From contig CACZNH010000012.1 of NCBI GenBank assembly GCA_902782465.1, positions 1 to 64,000 of the forward strand: 64,000 nt of DNA, written 5' to 3'. The notes under the pieces are model-generated. The model searched no databases. It was not told the DNA's origin and saw nothing but the letters and a program-made list of their open reading frames with translations. This stretch comes from an uncultured Bacteroidales bacterium. GTDB lineage: Bacteria > Bacteroidota > Bacteroidia > Bacteroidales > Muribaculaceae. The translations under genes were made by a program, and so were the position numbers. Of the stretch, positions 36,975 through 46,900 are shown in pieces; position 1 is the stretch's first letter, and each line of letters starts with the position of its first letter.

Positions 36975-38018
36975 ATGAAGCAATTCAATATACAACACAC
37001 CGATAAATCGATGGCTGATGCCATCCAGCAGAAAATCGACCACCTGAACAAACCCAAAGGCTCGCTAGGTCGCTTGGAGGAACTGGCCTTGCAGATTTGC
37101 CTCATCCAGCAGACCTTGACACCCAGCCTTAACCATCCCTGCCACCTGTTGCTGGGCGGTGACCACGGCATCGAGCGCGAGGGCGTGAGCGTTTCGCCCC
37201 GTGAGGTCACCTGGCAACAGATGATTAACTTCACCCGTGGAGGTGGCGGCGTGAACATGTTTTGCCGCCAGCATGGTTTCAAGTTACGCATCGTGGACAC
37301 AGGTGTGGATTATGACCTCAGCAATGTTGAGGGCATCATAGAGCGCAAAATTGCCCGTGGTACCCGCAATTTCCTGCACGAACCCGCCATGAACGAGGAG
37401 GAATTTAACCGCGCCATCCAGACGGGTTGCGATCTGGTGGATGACTGCATTGCCGAAGGGTGCCAAGTGCTGTGCGTCGGCGAAATGGGCATTGCCAACA
37501 CCTCGCCGTCAAGCATCTGGATGAGCCTGTTCGGCAATATCCCCCTCGACGATTGCATCGGCGCCGGAGCGGGACTTGACACTCCTGGTATCCAGCACAA
37601 GCGCGAAATTCTCGCTCAGTCACTAAAGCATTACAATGAAACGATGGAGAACACGACCGAAAACGCCATCCGATACTTTGGCGGATTTGAGATGGTAACA
37701 GCCATCGGTGCGATGCTTCGGGGTGCCGAGAAACACCTGGTTGTACTGGTTGACGGCTTCATCATGACGGCCTGTGCCATCGCGGCCATCCGTCTCTACC
37801 CGGCTTCCCAGGATTACATGTTTTTCACTCATTGTGGTGACGAGAGTGGGCACAAGCGCATGCTTGACATCGTCCACGCCAAGCCCATCCTCAACTTGGG
37901 CCTACGCCTCGGCGAGGGCACCGGAGCCTTGTGTGCCTACCCCATCATCGATTCGGCAGTGAGGATGATTAACGAGATGAACAATTTCGACACCGCCCAC
38001 ATCACTAAATACTTCTAA
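36975..38018 (+). CDS. cobT: Nicotinate-nucleotide:dimethylbenzimidazole phosphoribosyltransferase CobT
   Basis: A 347-aa enzyme that makes alpha-ribazole phosphate from the lower-ligand base. Family landmarks are DHLNKPKGSLGRLEELALQICLIQ (26-49), LLGGDHGIEREGVSVSP, CVGEMGIANTSPSS and the catalytic Glu region NLGLRLGEGTGALCAYPIIDSAV near the C-terminus. Full length and intact. It is the last gene of the plus unit; the stop overlaps the convergent cbiB stop by 4 bases, with no room for a terminator between them. Confidence 0.96.
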   Translation: MKQFNIQHTDKSMADAIQQKIDHLNKPKGSLGRLEELALQICLIQQTLTPSLNHPCHLLLGGDHGIEREGVSVSPREVTWQQMINFTRGGGGVNMFCRQHGFKLRIVDTGVDYDLSNVEGIIERKIARGTRNFLHEPAMNEEEFNRAIQTGCDLVDDCIAEGCQVLCVGEMGIANTSPSSIWMSLFGNIPLDDCIGAGAGLDTPGIQHKREILAQSLKHYNETMENTTENAIRYFGGFEMVTAIGAMLRGAEKHLVVLVDGFIMTACAIAAIRLYPASQDYMFFTHCGDESGHKRMLDIVHAKPILNLGLRLGEGTGALCAYPIIDSAVRMINEMNNFDTAHITKYF

Positions 38019-38941
38019 AGAGATATCACCACGAGGGACGTCAAGACGAGCATAAGGAGTTCAGCCGTTCGGTTGATGCGGACGGCGGTTTGCATATCCT
38101 TGGTGTTGAGTTCACGGTCGTTCTCGCCGATGAAGGGTTTGTCGAAGAGTTCGCCGAAGTAATAGTGTGGCCCACCGAAACGGCAGTTGAGGATGCCGGC
38201 AAGGGCGGCCTCAGGATAGCCGCTGTTAGGACTAGCGTGCTTACGGCCGTTTTTCCACACGAATTTCATGAGTGACAACTTGCCAGATGCGATGACCATC
38301 AGCAGGGCGGTCAGGCGAGCAGGGATATAATTGGCCACATCATCGGTGTGGGCGGCCCAGCAGCCGAAGTCTTTGTAGCGCTCGGTGCGATAACCAATCA
38401 TCGAATCGAGGGTATTGACCATTTTGTAGGCCAGCATGCCTGGGGTGCCCAACAATGCGAACCAGAAAAACGGGGCTATCACGCCGTCGCTCAGATTCTC
38501 GGCAAGTGTCTCTAGGGAGGCAGTACGCACCTCCTGGGCCGACAGTTGCGAGGTATCGCGTCCCACAATGCGGGCGACCTGCCGGCGACCCTCCTCCAGC
38601 GAACGGTCCAAGGCCAAAAAAACCTCTCGCACCTCTCGAATAAGTGTTGTCCCTGCCAAACAGTAGAAAATGATGATAGTATCGAGGATGAGCCACAAAA
38701 CCGTATTGGAAATAAGTCGCTTAAGTCCCCACACAACAAAAAATACTATTAGAATCAGGACGATGGCCATCACGGCACCCTTGGCCATGCGGTGACTACC
38801 TTTGTTGAGGCGGTGTTCCCCCCACGAAATCATCTTGCCAAACCACACGATGGGATGCGGCAGGCGTGACGGGTCACCGAAAATGAAATCCAGCAACCAA
38901 CCCAACAGCAACGGCAATATTAATATCAATGCGGATGTCAT
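38015..38941 (-). CDS. cbiB: Adenosylcobinamide-phosphate synthase CbiB
   Basis: A 308-aa membrane protein that condenses adenosylcobyrate with (R)-1-aminopropan-2-ol phosphate. Landmarks are GWLLDFIFGDPSRLPHPIVWFGKMISWGEHRLNKG at the N-terminus, RIVGRDTSQLSAQEVRTASLETLAENLSDGVIAPFFWFALLGTPGMLAYKMVNTLDSMIGYRTERY, and a C-terminal ASPNSGYPEAALAGILNCRFGGPHYYFGE. It is the last gene of the minus unit and overlaps the end of cobD by one base. Confidence 0.95.
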   Translation of the reverse strand: MTSALILILPLLLGWLLDFIFGDPSRLPHPIVWFGKMISWGEHRLNKGSHRMAKGAVMAIVLILIVFFVVWGLKRLISNTVLWLILDTIIIFYCLAGTTLIREVREVFLALDRSLEEGRRQVARIVGRDTSQLSAQEVRTASLETLAENLSDGVIAPFFWFALLGTPGMLAYKMVNTLDSMIGYRTERYKDFGCWAAHTDDVANYIPARLTALLMVIASGKLSLMKFVWKNGRKHASPNSGYPEAALAGILNCRFGGPHYYFGELFDKPFIGENDRELNTKDMQTAVRINRTAELLMLVLTSLVVISL

Positions 38942-39930
38942 TAGTTTAATTCGTGAAATTCGTAGTTCTTTATGGCGGTGACAAGGGCGTCGTTTTCGGC
39001 GGGCGACTGGGTGGCGATGCGGAAGTGGTGCGGCGTAAGGCCCGTGAAGTTGGAGGCGTCACGGATGAGGATGCCATGCTCCAGCGCCAGGTATTCCTTC
39101 AGCTCGGCAGCCGTGGCCTGTTGGATGGTGCACAGGAAAAAATTGGTCTGTGTCTGTTGAGCCTCAATGCCATCTATCTCGTTCAGCATCGCGCGCAGGC
39201 GTTGGGTTTCAGCCAAATAGGTGGATAGGTCAGAAATGGCCGTCTCGCCTCGCTGTACCAGCCACTTGCCGGCCTCCAGCGACAGGGCGTTGATGGCCCA
39301 AGGGCGGTACTGTTCCCGTAAGCGGTTTATAATCGACGATGAGGCAGTGACATAACCCAACCGAAGCCCCGGCACCGCATAGCGTTTGGTCATCGAGTGC
39401 AACAGGATGATGTTGTCACGGCCAACCACGTCGGAGGGTTGAATCAAGGGAGCCATCGTATAGTCCTCGTAGGACTGGTCAACGATGATTAGGCGATGGC
39501 GCTCAGCAAGCGCCAACACATCCTCAACTGCCATCACATCACCCGTCGGGTTATTAGGGTTGCACAGCCAGCACAGGGCGCCGTCCTCGCGTTCCCGATA
39601 ACCAAACACACGACAGGCGTCCTCATATTCCCTGAACGTGGGTTGCATGATGCGGCAGGTGCCCTCGTAGCGGTAGACTTGGGCAATCAGGTAGATGGCA
39701 TCCACCGCCCCACTGGTCACCATCACCTCGTCTGGGCTGATACCGCACTCGCAGGCAATCATCCGCTCGAGCGAGGCCGCCGAGGGCTCGGGATAGGAGC
39801 GCACGACTGCCATGCGGGAACTCAGATAGGCCTCCAGCGCACTCAGGTCGGTCCCATTGTAGATGTTGGAACTGAAGTTCATCTTGATATTGTCATACCT
39901 GTACAGGTCGTCGCCGTGTCCTTCAATCAT
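38941..39930 (-). CDS. cobD: Threonine-phosphate decarboxylase-like aminotransferase CobD
   Basis: A 329-aa PLP enzyme that makes (R)-1-aminopropan-2-ol phosphate for the nucleotide loop. It shows CNPNNPTG (123-130), the IIVDQSYEDY strand and the PLP lysine in HSMTKRYAVPGLRLGY (Lys182), as in class I/II aminotransferases. The N-terminus EGHGDDLYRYDNIKMNFSSNIY fits CobD rather than histidinol-phosphate aminotransferase. It lies between cbiP and cbiB with short overlaps on each side. No threonine kinase (PduX-like) gene is seen nearby. Confidence 0.9.
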   Translation of the reverse strand: MIEGHGDDLYRYDNIKMNFSSNIYNGTDLSALEAYLSSRMAVVRSYPEPSAASLERMIACECGISPDEVMVTSGAVDAIYLIAQVYRYEGTCRIMQPTFREYEDACRVFGYREREDGALCWLCNPNNPTGDVMAVEDVLALAERHRLIIVDQSYEDYTMAPLIQPSDVVGRDNIILLHSMTKRYAVPGLRLGYVTASSSIINRLREQYRPWAINALSLEAGKWLVQRGETAISDLSTYLAETQRLRAMLNEIDGIEAQQTQTNFFLCTIQQATAAELKEYLALEHGILIRDASNFTGLTPHHFRIATQSPAENDALVTAIKNYEFHELN

Positions 39931-41398
39931 GGTCAGTCAAGATTTGGTAGATTTGCTCCATATCGACGTACTGGCGCACGTGGGCAGCCAACTTGTCGTA
40001 TTGCTCTTCTTTAAATGCCGCGTAGTCAAATGGCTGATTTCCGTCGGCGATTTTGTCTTTGAACGGCTCCAACAGGAAATCGACGAAAGGCGCGTTGTCG
40101 AGGATGCCGTGGACGTAGGTGCCCATGCATTTACCGTCAACGAGATAGCCGTCTTCGCGTCCGTCATCAAGACGCAACAAGGGTGAGGGCTTGGCATCGC
40201 CTACGGGGCGCGTCTCGCCCTGATGGATTTCGTAGCCGCCCCCGTACTGGCAGGTGACTTGGCGCGTCTGCTTGTCACCGTTCATGGTGGTGGTCGTGGG
40301 CAGCAGGCCCAATCCCGGCAAACGCTCGATGTCGCCCTCGACGTGGTCGGGGTCAAGCACTTCCATGCCCATCATCTGGTAGCCGCCGCATATGCCCAGC
40401 ACAGCAGCGCCCTCACGATGGGCCCTGATGATGGCCTGGGCGCATCCGTTGCGGCGCAGCTCATACAGGTCATGCAGGGTGGATTTGGTGCCAGGCAGGA
40501 TGATGATGTCGGCCTTCTTGATGTCCTCGGTATTGTTGGTATAGAAAAGATGAACTCGGGGATCACGTTCCAAAGCGTCAAAGTCGGTGTAATTGGACAG
40601 ATGCCGCAGCATAACCACGGCCACATTGACCTTGCCGCGCTCGGCCTGCATTGACTTTTGCGCCAAAGCCACGCTATCCTCCTCCTCGATGTAAATGTCC
40701 TTGTAATAAGGGATAACACCCAGCACAGGAACACCGCAGATGTCCTCGAGCATTTTGCGGCCCTCGTCAAACAGGCGCATATCGCCACGGAACTTGTTGA
40801 TGATGATGCCCTTGATAAGGTTTCGGTCCTCAGGCTTCTGCAAGGCGATGCTGCCATAGACCGAGGCAAATACCCCACCCCGGTCGATGTCACCAACCAG
40901 GATCACATCGGCATGGGCATGACGAGCCATGGGCAGATTTACCAAGTCGGTGTCGCGCAGGTTGATTTCCGAAATGCTGCCAGCACCCTCCATGACGATG
41001 GGATTATAGCGGGAAGCCAAACGATCGAAAGCATCACACACCTCGCGGCGATAGTCAATGTCTGACGTGCCTCGACGCCAATAGTCATAGGCATTCTTGT
41101 TGCCGATGGGCTTGCCGTGCAGGATAACTTGCGAGGTATGGTCAGACTGTGGCTTTAACAACAGCGGATTCATATCAGTGTGGCAAGGAATACCCGCAGC
41201 CTCGGCCTGAACAGCCTGGGCGCGACCGATTTCAAAGCCTTCGGGCGTAGCGTAGGAGTTCAACGCCATATTTTGGGCCTTGAACGGGGCCGGACTGTAG
41301 CCATCTTGCTTGAAAATGCGGCAAAAGGCAGCGGCAACGATGCTCTTTCCCACATCGCTGCCCGTTCCGGCGAACATAATGGGATGTAATCGCTTCAT
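39923..41398 (-). CDS. cbiP: Cobyric acid synthase CbiP/CobQ
   Basis: A 491-aa glutamine-dependent amidase that amidates four side chains of adenosylcobyrinate a,c-diamide. The N-terminal ATP-binding domain shows MFAGTGSDVGKSIVAAAFCRIF, SDIDYRREVCDAFDRLA, VMEGAGSISEINLRDTDLVNLPMA and LVGDIDRGGVFASVYGS. The C-terminal glutamine amidotransferase domain has the Cys in VLGICGGYQMMG and a final YVHGILDN with the His. It overlaps pduO and cobD by a few bases, showing tight coupling. Confidence 0.96.
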   Translation of the reverse strand: MKRLHPIMFAGTGSDVGKSIVAAAFCRIFKQDGYSPAPFKAQNMALNSYATPEGFEIGRAQAVQAEAAGIPCHTDMNPLLLKPQSDHTSQVILHGKPIGNKNAYDYWRRGTSDIDYRREVCDAFDRLASRYNPIVMEGAGSISEINLRDTDLVNLPMARHAHADVILVGDIDRGGVFASVYGSIALQKPEDRNLIKGIIINKFRGDMRLFDEGRKMLEDICGVPVLGVIPYYKDIYIEEEDSVALAQKSMQAERGKVNVAVVMLRHLSNYTDFDALERDPRVHLFYTNNTEDIKKADIIILPGTKSTLHDLYELRRNGCAQAIIRAHREGAAVLGICGGYQMMGMEVLDPDHVEGDIERLPGLGLLPTTTTMNGDKQTRQVTCQYGGGYEIHQGETRPVGDAKPSPLLRLDDGREDGYLVDGKCMGTYVHGILDNAPFVDFLLEPFKDKIADGNQPFDYAAFKEEQYDKLAAHVRQYVDMEQIYQILTDHD

Positions 41399-41901
41399 TC
41401 TTTCTCGTTGGCTAAGACAAACAGATAATCAGACAGGCGGTTCATCATCACTAGGATATCATTATTGACGGGATGCTCACGATTCAGCGACCACAGGCGA
41501 CGTTCCACGGTGCGCGCTTGAGTACGGGCAAGATGGATAAACGCAGACAAATTCGAGCCGCCGCCAGGCACGACAAAACCGCCTTGATAATCGGCACTGT
41601 CAATGGCTTGCTCCAACTGCGAGGTAATCTCCGCAGCATGGAGCTCACGGGGATTGACGCTATCTTCAGGCGTGGCAATGTGACTCATGACCGTCATCAA
41701 TTCTCGCTGCACGGCAAGAATGAGTTGTATAGACGCAAAATCTTGCGTCTCATCGAGCATCGACCGCACAACACCCAAATGGGCATTCAGTTGGTCTATC
41801 TGCCCGTTGGTCTCGATGCGGGGGTCATCCTTGGGGACCCTCACGCCATCGCGCAGGCTTGTCATGCCCTCATCACCTGTCTTGGTATATATCTGTTTCA
41901 T
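41395..41901 (-). CDS. PduO-type ATP:cob(I)alamin adenosyltransferase
   Basis: A 168-aa protein that adds the 5'-deoxyadenosyl upper ligand to cob(I)yrinate diamide or cob(I)alamin. The N-terminal signature IYTKTGDEGMTSLRDGVRVPKDDPRIE and the later ARTQARTVERRLWSLNREHPVNNDILVMMNRLSDYLFVLA are typical of the PduO family (distinct from CobA/BtuR). Short helical-bundle length is normal. Stop and cbiP start overlap by 4 bases. Confidence 0.95.
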   Translation of the reverse strand: MKQIYTKTGDEGMTSLRDGVRVPKDDPRIETNGQIDQLNAHLGVVRSMLDETQDFASIQLILAVQRELMTVMSHIATPEDSVNPRELHAAEITSQLEQAIDSADYQGGFVVPGGGSNLSAFIHLARTQARTVERRLWSLNREHPVNNDILVMMNRLSDYLFVLANEKE

Positions 41902-41930
41902 ATTAGTTTCTAGGCCTTAGTTTTTAGTCC

Positions 41931-43202
41931 CTAGTTTCTTGTTGGCAACTGATATAAATGAGTATAGCTGGCCAGAACATTCCTGTAGCGGAAGACAGGC
42001 GTTGGCACGGGCTCTCCTTTGGCGTTATAGACCTGCACAATCGATGGCGGCACATCACCCAAGAACTGGGTGTAATGGAACTCATGCCCGCGATATTCCT
42101 TACCGTCAAGCATGAAGCGGCGATAGCCCAGCGAGAGTTTGCGGTCTTCTTTTCGGGCCGCAATGCTATAAGGCAGCACGCCACACATCGGATATTCGCC
42201 CTCGTCAGTGACGATTCTCTCGCACAGATACATCATGCCACCGCATTCTGCGATGATGCGTCCGCCGCGTTCGGCATATTCTTTGATGGCACGTCGTGTA
42301 GCCTCGGCTTTCACCAATCCATCAAGATGTTTCTCGGGATAACCGCCCGGCAAATAGAGCAACTCCACATCGTCAAGGCAAGGGACGTCAATCTCAGGGT
42401 CAAAGAAGGACACATCCTCAAACCTGTCGATATTCTCCTGATAGATGAAGGAGAATGACTCGTCGTTGCGCGCTATCAGGGTTTTACTAAAATGATTTCT
42501 ATCTTGGCCTGGAACTGCGCATACAGGATCACTTTCTGTATTGTTTGCTACCAATTCCAAGAGCTTTTGCCATTCAACATGTTGTTCTAGCAGTTCAATC
42601 AAGAGATTGCTTTCGGGTTTCTCGCTGAAATCCAATCCCAAATAACGGGAACCTTGCTCGAGTTCTGCTTTCTTGGGAAGGTAGCCATAGCATTCCACGC
42701 CCAGGTCGTCACACACCTGCTGCAGCATTTTGAAATGCCTTGCAGAACCCACGCGGTTGAAAATCACGCCGCTGATGTGCACATCCTTACGGAAGTTGAT
42801 GAAACCTGACAAAAGTGCGGCCATCGAGTAAGCTGCAGACTTAGCGTCAACCACCAGCACTACTGGCAGGTCCAGCACGCGTGCGATTTCAGCCGATGAC
42901 CCCTTGTCGCGGTCATAGCCGTCAAACAGCCCCATCATGCCCTCGACAACACACACATCAGCATCCTTACCATAGCGATTATACAATTCCCGCACATGCT
43001 CTGGCGTGGCCATAAACGTATCCAGGTTGATACTCGGCCGCCCACATACCGCAGCATGAAACTTCGTGTCGATATAGTCAGGCCCACACTTAAACGGCTG
43101 AACACGATAGCCCTTGCGGGCAAACAATGCCATCAGCCCCCGAGCAACAGTCGTCTTGCCCGAGCCACTATTAGGCGCTGCTATCAAAAATCCATGTCCC
43201 AT
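41931..43202 (-). CDS. cbiA: Cobyrinic acid a,c-diamide synthase CbiA (CobB)
   Basis: A glutamine-dependent amidase of about 423 aa that amidates side chains a and c. The start at 43202 (MGHGFLIAAPNSGSGKTTVARGLMALFARKG) is firm because the P-loop begins within ten residues. An upstream extension to 43358 would translate promoter and repeat sequence. Landmarks are CGPDYIDTKFHAAVCGRPSINLD, VVEGMMGLFDGYD, and the amidotransferase part with LYLPGGYPEKHL and AECGGMMYLCE (catalytic Cys). It is the first gene of the cbiA-pduO-cbiP-cobD-cbiB unit. Confidence 0.95.
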   Translation of the reverse strand: MGHGFLIAAPNSGSGKTTVARGLMALFARKGYRVQPFKCGPDYIDTKFHAAVCGRPSINLDTFMATPEHVRELYNRYGKDADVCVVEGMMGLFDGYDRDKGSSAEIARVLDLPVVLVVDAKSAAYSMAALLSGFINFRKDVHISGVIFNRVGSARHFKMLQQVCDDLGVECYGYLPKKAELEQGSRYLGLDFSEKPESNLLIELLEQHVEWQKLLELVANNTESDPVCAVPGQDRNHFSKTLIARNDESFSFIYQENIDRFEDVSFFDPEIDVPCLDDVELLYLPGGYPEKHLDGLVKAEATRRAIKEYAERGGRIIAECGGMMYLCERIVTDEGEYPMCGVLPYSIAARKEDRKLSLGYRRFMLDGKEYRGHEFHYTQFLGDVPPSIVQVYNAKGEPVPTPVFRYRNVLASYTHLYQLPTRN

Positions 43203-43210
43203 AGAACCTG

Positions 43211-43218
43211 CAAATTTA
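43211..43218 (-). promoter_or_regulatory. -7 box of the cbiA operon, near-leaderless
   Basis: TAAATTTG on minus (43218-43211) ends 8 bases before the cbiA ATG at 43202, as at 26374 before cbiHC. The predicted 5' leader is 0-5 nt. Confidence 0.5.
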
Positions 43219-43283
43219 CAAAAAAACGCCGAAAACCCATAGTGTTGGAGCAGTAAATTCCACTTGATAGACAGTGGATTATT

Positions 43284-43304
43284 GGGGGATACAATGTACC
43301 CCCC
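43284..43304 (+). terminator. Hairpin at the left end of repeat module 2
   Basis: GGGGGATAC-AAT-GTACCCCCC followed by TTTTG forms a strong GC hairpin on plus. The corresponding position before module 3 (54385-54420) holds a different hairpin with the same layout. Confidence 0.5.
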
Positions 43305-43490
43305 TTTTGTGGTATAACAGGGGTTTTCAACAATTATTACGGGATGGCGGTCAGTCATAAATCACAAAACCACAATACTTTAACGTATCATAACGACTCT
43401 TAAAGTACTGTCCGAAAGTCCCAACAGGATCACGCTTCCAAGATGGATGTCGAGAATCAAGTTTCAAGGCTTGAATTTCGGCATCTTTTT
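43304..43490 (+). repeat. Scar-like repeat module, copy 2 (tRNA-3'-end core plus terminator hairpin)
   Basis: From TTTTGTGGTATAACAGGGG (about 43305) to CCAACAGGATCACGCTTCCAA (43421-43441), this module matches 54417-54554 over nearly its whole length. It includes the hairpin ATAC-TTTAAC-GTAT and the T-arm-like segment around GTCCGAAAGTCCC. It ends in a long hairpin (43446-43461 with 43470-43485) plus TTTTT, whose sequence differs from the other copies although the structure is kept. The CCAACAGGATCAC core equals the 3' end of the tRNA-Arg fragment at 20540-20552. It reads as an attachment-site scar or as a structured RNA. Confidence 0.65.
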
Positions 43491-43582
43491 GTTTGGTTAT
43501 TATCCGTCTTGTTACATAGTAAAAGCGGATATCGTACCACAAAAGTACGGTAACCGCCTCTATGCGTAAAAGACATTATGTT

Positions 43583-43795
43583 TTATGCCTTGATTTGCTC
43601 TGCCTTGCGTTGGCCGGCATCGAATGCTTTCTGCAAGTCTTGCTCCCAGTGCTCGTCGCTCATGATCTGGAACGCCTCGCCGATGGCGTGCGGGTTGCCC
43701 AGCAGGCCGATGTAGCCGCGGGCAAAGTCCTCGTTCCAGGTCATTGTCCACAGCGAACTACCGTCGCCGTGCACGAGCACAGAACAAGACTTTTT
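43583..43795 (-). pseudogene. Remnant of an NAD-dependent epimerase/SDR gene
   Basis: About 65 codons on minus read LVHGDGSSLWTMTWNEDFARGYIGLLGNPHAIGEAFQIMSDE. This is the C-terminal domain signature of SDR-type NAD-dependent epimerases, followed abruptly by EHWEQDLQKAFDAGQRKAEQIKA and a stop. The Rossmann N-terminus is missing and the upstream sequence is an A-run. It is therefore a truncated gene left beside repeat module 2, consistent with past insertion or deletion here. Confidence 0.65.
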
Positions 43796-43870
43796 TTTTG
43801 CAAAAAACCGAATATGGGAGTATGGAATATTGTAAAAAGCACCCTAATAAGGCATTATTTTATCACAAAA

Positions 43871-43902
43871 TTTGCAGATTTACATTATTTAATTTACATT
43901 TG
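43871..43902 (+). promoter_or_regulatory. Promoter of the susCD operon
   Basis: TTTG (43871-43874) and TACATTTG (43895-43902) are 20 bases apart, an excellent match to the Bacteroidales -33/-7 consensus. It lies about 50 bases before the susC ATG. Confidence 0.7.
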
Positions 43903-43953
43903 CATAATTAAGTATAACTCTATACTATTTATTAACCTTAACAACACAAGCGA

Positions 43954-46900
43954 ATGAAAAAAAGATTCCTGATGCTTTTACTTGCGGTGACGTGTGCCAT
44001 TGCCGGTGCACAGGCACTTACAGTAAGAGGAACGGTCGTTGACCAGGTCAACGAGCCCGTAATCGGCGCTACCGTCAAGGTCCTCGGGACCACGATGGGT
44101 GCAGTGACCGACTTTGACGGCAACTTTGAGATTGCCAATGTTCCCGACGGCTCAATCCTGAAATTCACCTTCATGGGCATGCAGGCCGTGGAGATGGAGG
44201 CCAGCGAGATGATGAGTGTCCAACTCTTTGACGACGTGCGCAACCTGGATGAGGTTGTCGTGATCGGTTACGGTTCGGCACAGGCCAAAGACTTGACAGC
44301 GCCCATTGCTGTTGTCAAGGGTGAAGAGCTGCTGGCAGTGCCCACGGCATCGCCCATGGCGGCCATGCAGGGCAAGGTGGCCGGCGTGAACGTTGTCAAC
44401 AGCGGTACCCCCGGTGAGGGTCCCAAGGTACACATCCGTGGTAACGGCTCTTTCACCAGCGGCAGCCCGCTGTATGTTGTTGACGGCATGTTCTATGACA
44501 ACATCGACTTCCTGAATGCCAACGATATCGCCGACATGTCGGTGCTGAAGGACGCTTCGGCAGCTGCCATCTACGGTGTGCGTGCGGCTAACGGTGTTGT
44601 CCTGATTACCACCAAACACGGCAACAAGAACCAGCCCGCCAAGATCACCTACAACGGCTACGTTGGTATTCAGAAGGCCACTAACGTGCTGAAAATGGCC
44701 AATTCGAGCGAGTATGCCACAATGCTGATGGAGGCCAACTACGATGCCTATGTATCGATGATGAAGGCTTCGATCGACCGTTACGGCGGCAACTACAGCG
44801 GTGATTTCCACAACTGGACCTACGGCTCAGATACCGACTGGTACAATGAGTTGCTGCGCTCGGCAATCATCACCGACCACAGCCTGACCATCACTGGCGG
44901 TGGTGAGAGAGCCACCTATTCGATGGGTATCAACTACCTGCATCAGGATGGTGTCATGAATGTCGAGAACTACTACAACCGCATGAACTTCCGCGCTGCC
45001 CTCGACTACGAGGCCACCAGCTGGCTGAAGGTCGGCTTCAACGGCATCTTCTCCAAGGGCAAGCAGCGCACGCCCAACAATGCCGCATGGCAGCAGGCGT
45101 TCAACGCCCCCGGCATCTATCCCGTGATGGACGAGATGAACACCACTACCTTCCCCACCCATTACGGTTCGCCCGAGTCGGTGGGCTTCACCAACAATTT
45201 TTACAACCCTGTCGCTACGGCCAATTACCAGAACAGCCAGAACGACATCAACAAGTATCTGACCAACTTCTACGCTCAGATCACTTTCATCCCCAGCAAG
45301 CTGAACTTCAAGACCAGCTACTCCTATGACTACTCGGCCATCCACAACCGCACCTACATGCCCGAATACTATGTGGGCAGCGTACAGCACAACGACAAAT
45401 CGTGGGTGAGCAAGACCGAGTCTACCTACAATAACTGGATCTGGGACAACGTGCTCACCTACAAGGAGACCTTCGGCGACCACAACCTGGGCGTCATGCT
45501 GGGTCACTCACTGCGTGAGGACAAGTTCCACAGCCTGTACGGCATCGGCTACGGCATCGTTGACGGCGATGACGCCTATAAGTACATCGACATCAGCACC
45601 GACAGCGAGAGCCGCCGCGCCAGCGACGGTGGTTCCCGCTACCGCAGCAACAGCTACTTTGGCCGTATCAACTACGACTATCTGGGCAAGTACCTGTTTA
45701 TGGCTACCTTCCGTGCCGACGGTACGAGCAAGTATCAGGAGACTTGGGGCTACTTCCCCTCGTTTGGTGTCGCATGGGTCATGAGCAAGGAAGACTTCAT
45801 GGCCAACCAAAGCTTCGTTGACTACCTGAAGTGGCGCGCCAGTTGGGGTCGCTTGGGTAACAATGCCGTTCCCGCAAGCGACGGTTTCCGCTCGGTATCG
45901 ACCGGTACCTGGTCATCGGGTGTATTCGGCAACTCCACCATCGCCGGTTTCCAGAACAACAGCTACTTCACCAACCTGAAGTGGGAGGTTGTCGACGAGA
46001 CCAACGTGGGTGTTGAATTTGCCACCCTGAACAACCGCCTGAGCATGGACATCGACTGGTTCTACCGCATGACCCGCAAGGCCGTTATCGCTCCGCGTCT
46101 GCCCTTCGAGAACGGCACGCTGCTGCAGAACATCGGTAAGATTCTCAACACCGGTGTTGACGTGAGCATCAACTGGGCCGACCGTGTGGGCGAGGACTTC
46201 AAGTACTACATCGGTGCCAACTTCTCCTACCTCAAGAACGAGGTGAAAGACCTGGCAGGCAACCCCTACATCGCTGGAGGCAAGACCTATCAGTTTGTAG
46301 GCAAGGAGATGAACTCGTTCTACGGCTACGTTGTAGACGGCATCTACCAGAGCGAACAGGAATGCGCCAACGACAGGACCGCTCAAGCCAATGGCCTGCA
46401 GCCCGGTGACTTCAAGTACAAGGACCTGAACGGTGACGGCATCGTTGACGGCGAGGACCGCACCACCCTGGGTTCCTATCTGCCCAACTTCATCTACAGC
46501 ATCAACCTGGGCTTCCAGTGGAAGAACCTGGACTTCGCCATTACCACCTATGGCAACGCCGGTGCACAGATGTACAACCGCAAGCGCGCCCTGCGTTATG
46601 CCCAGTCCAACTACAACTTCGACCACGACCAGGTGGCTAACCGCTGGACCGGTGCCGGCTCGACCAACAAGTATCCGTCGGCCGAGGGTTGGATTCGCTC
46701 GTGGAACGTGAGCGACCAGCGCGTGAACTCGTTCTTTGTTGAGGATGCCTACTTCTTCCGCATCCAGAACGTGACGCTCGGCTACACCTTCAGGAACATC
46801 CACATGGGCAACTACACCCTGCCCTCGTTGCGCCTGAGCGCTACCGCCGACCGTCCCCTCACCCTGTTCAAGGCCAACAGTTTCACTCCCGAGTTGAACG

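Noticed and set aside
43203..43358. N-terminal extension of CbiA
   Set aside because: The extension translates the promoter and intergenic hairpin; the P-loop begins right after the ATG at 43202.
43351..43542. Short minus-strand gene across repeat module 2
   Set aside because: It spans the conserved hairpins, and the equivalent frame is not kept in module 3.
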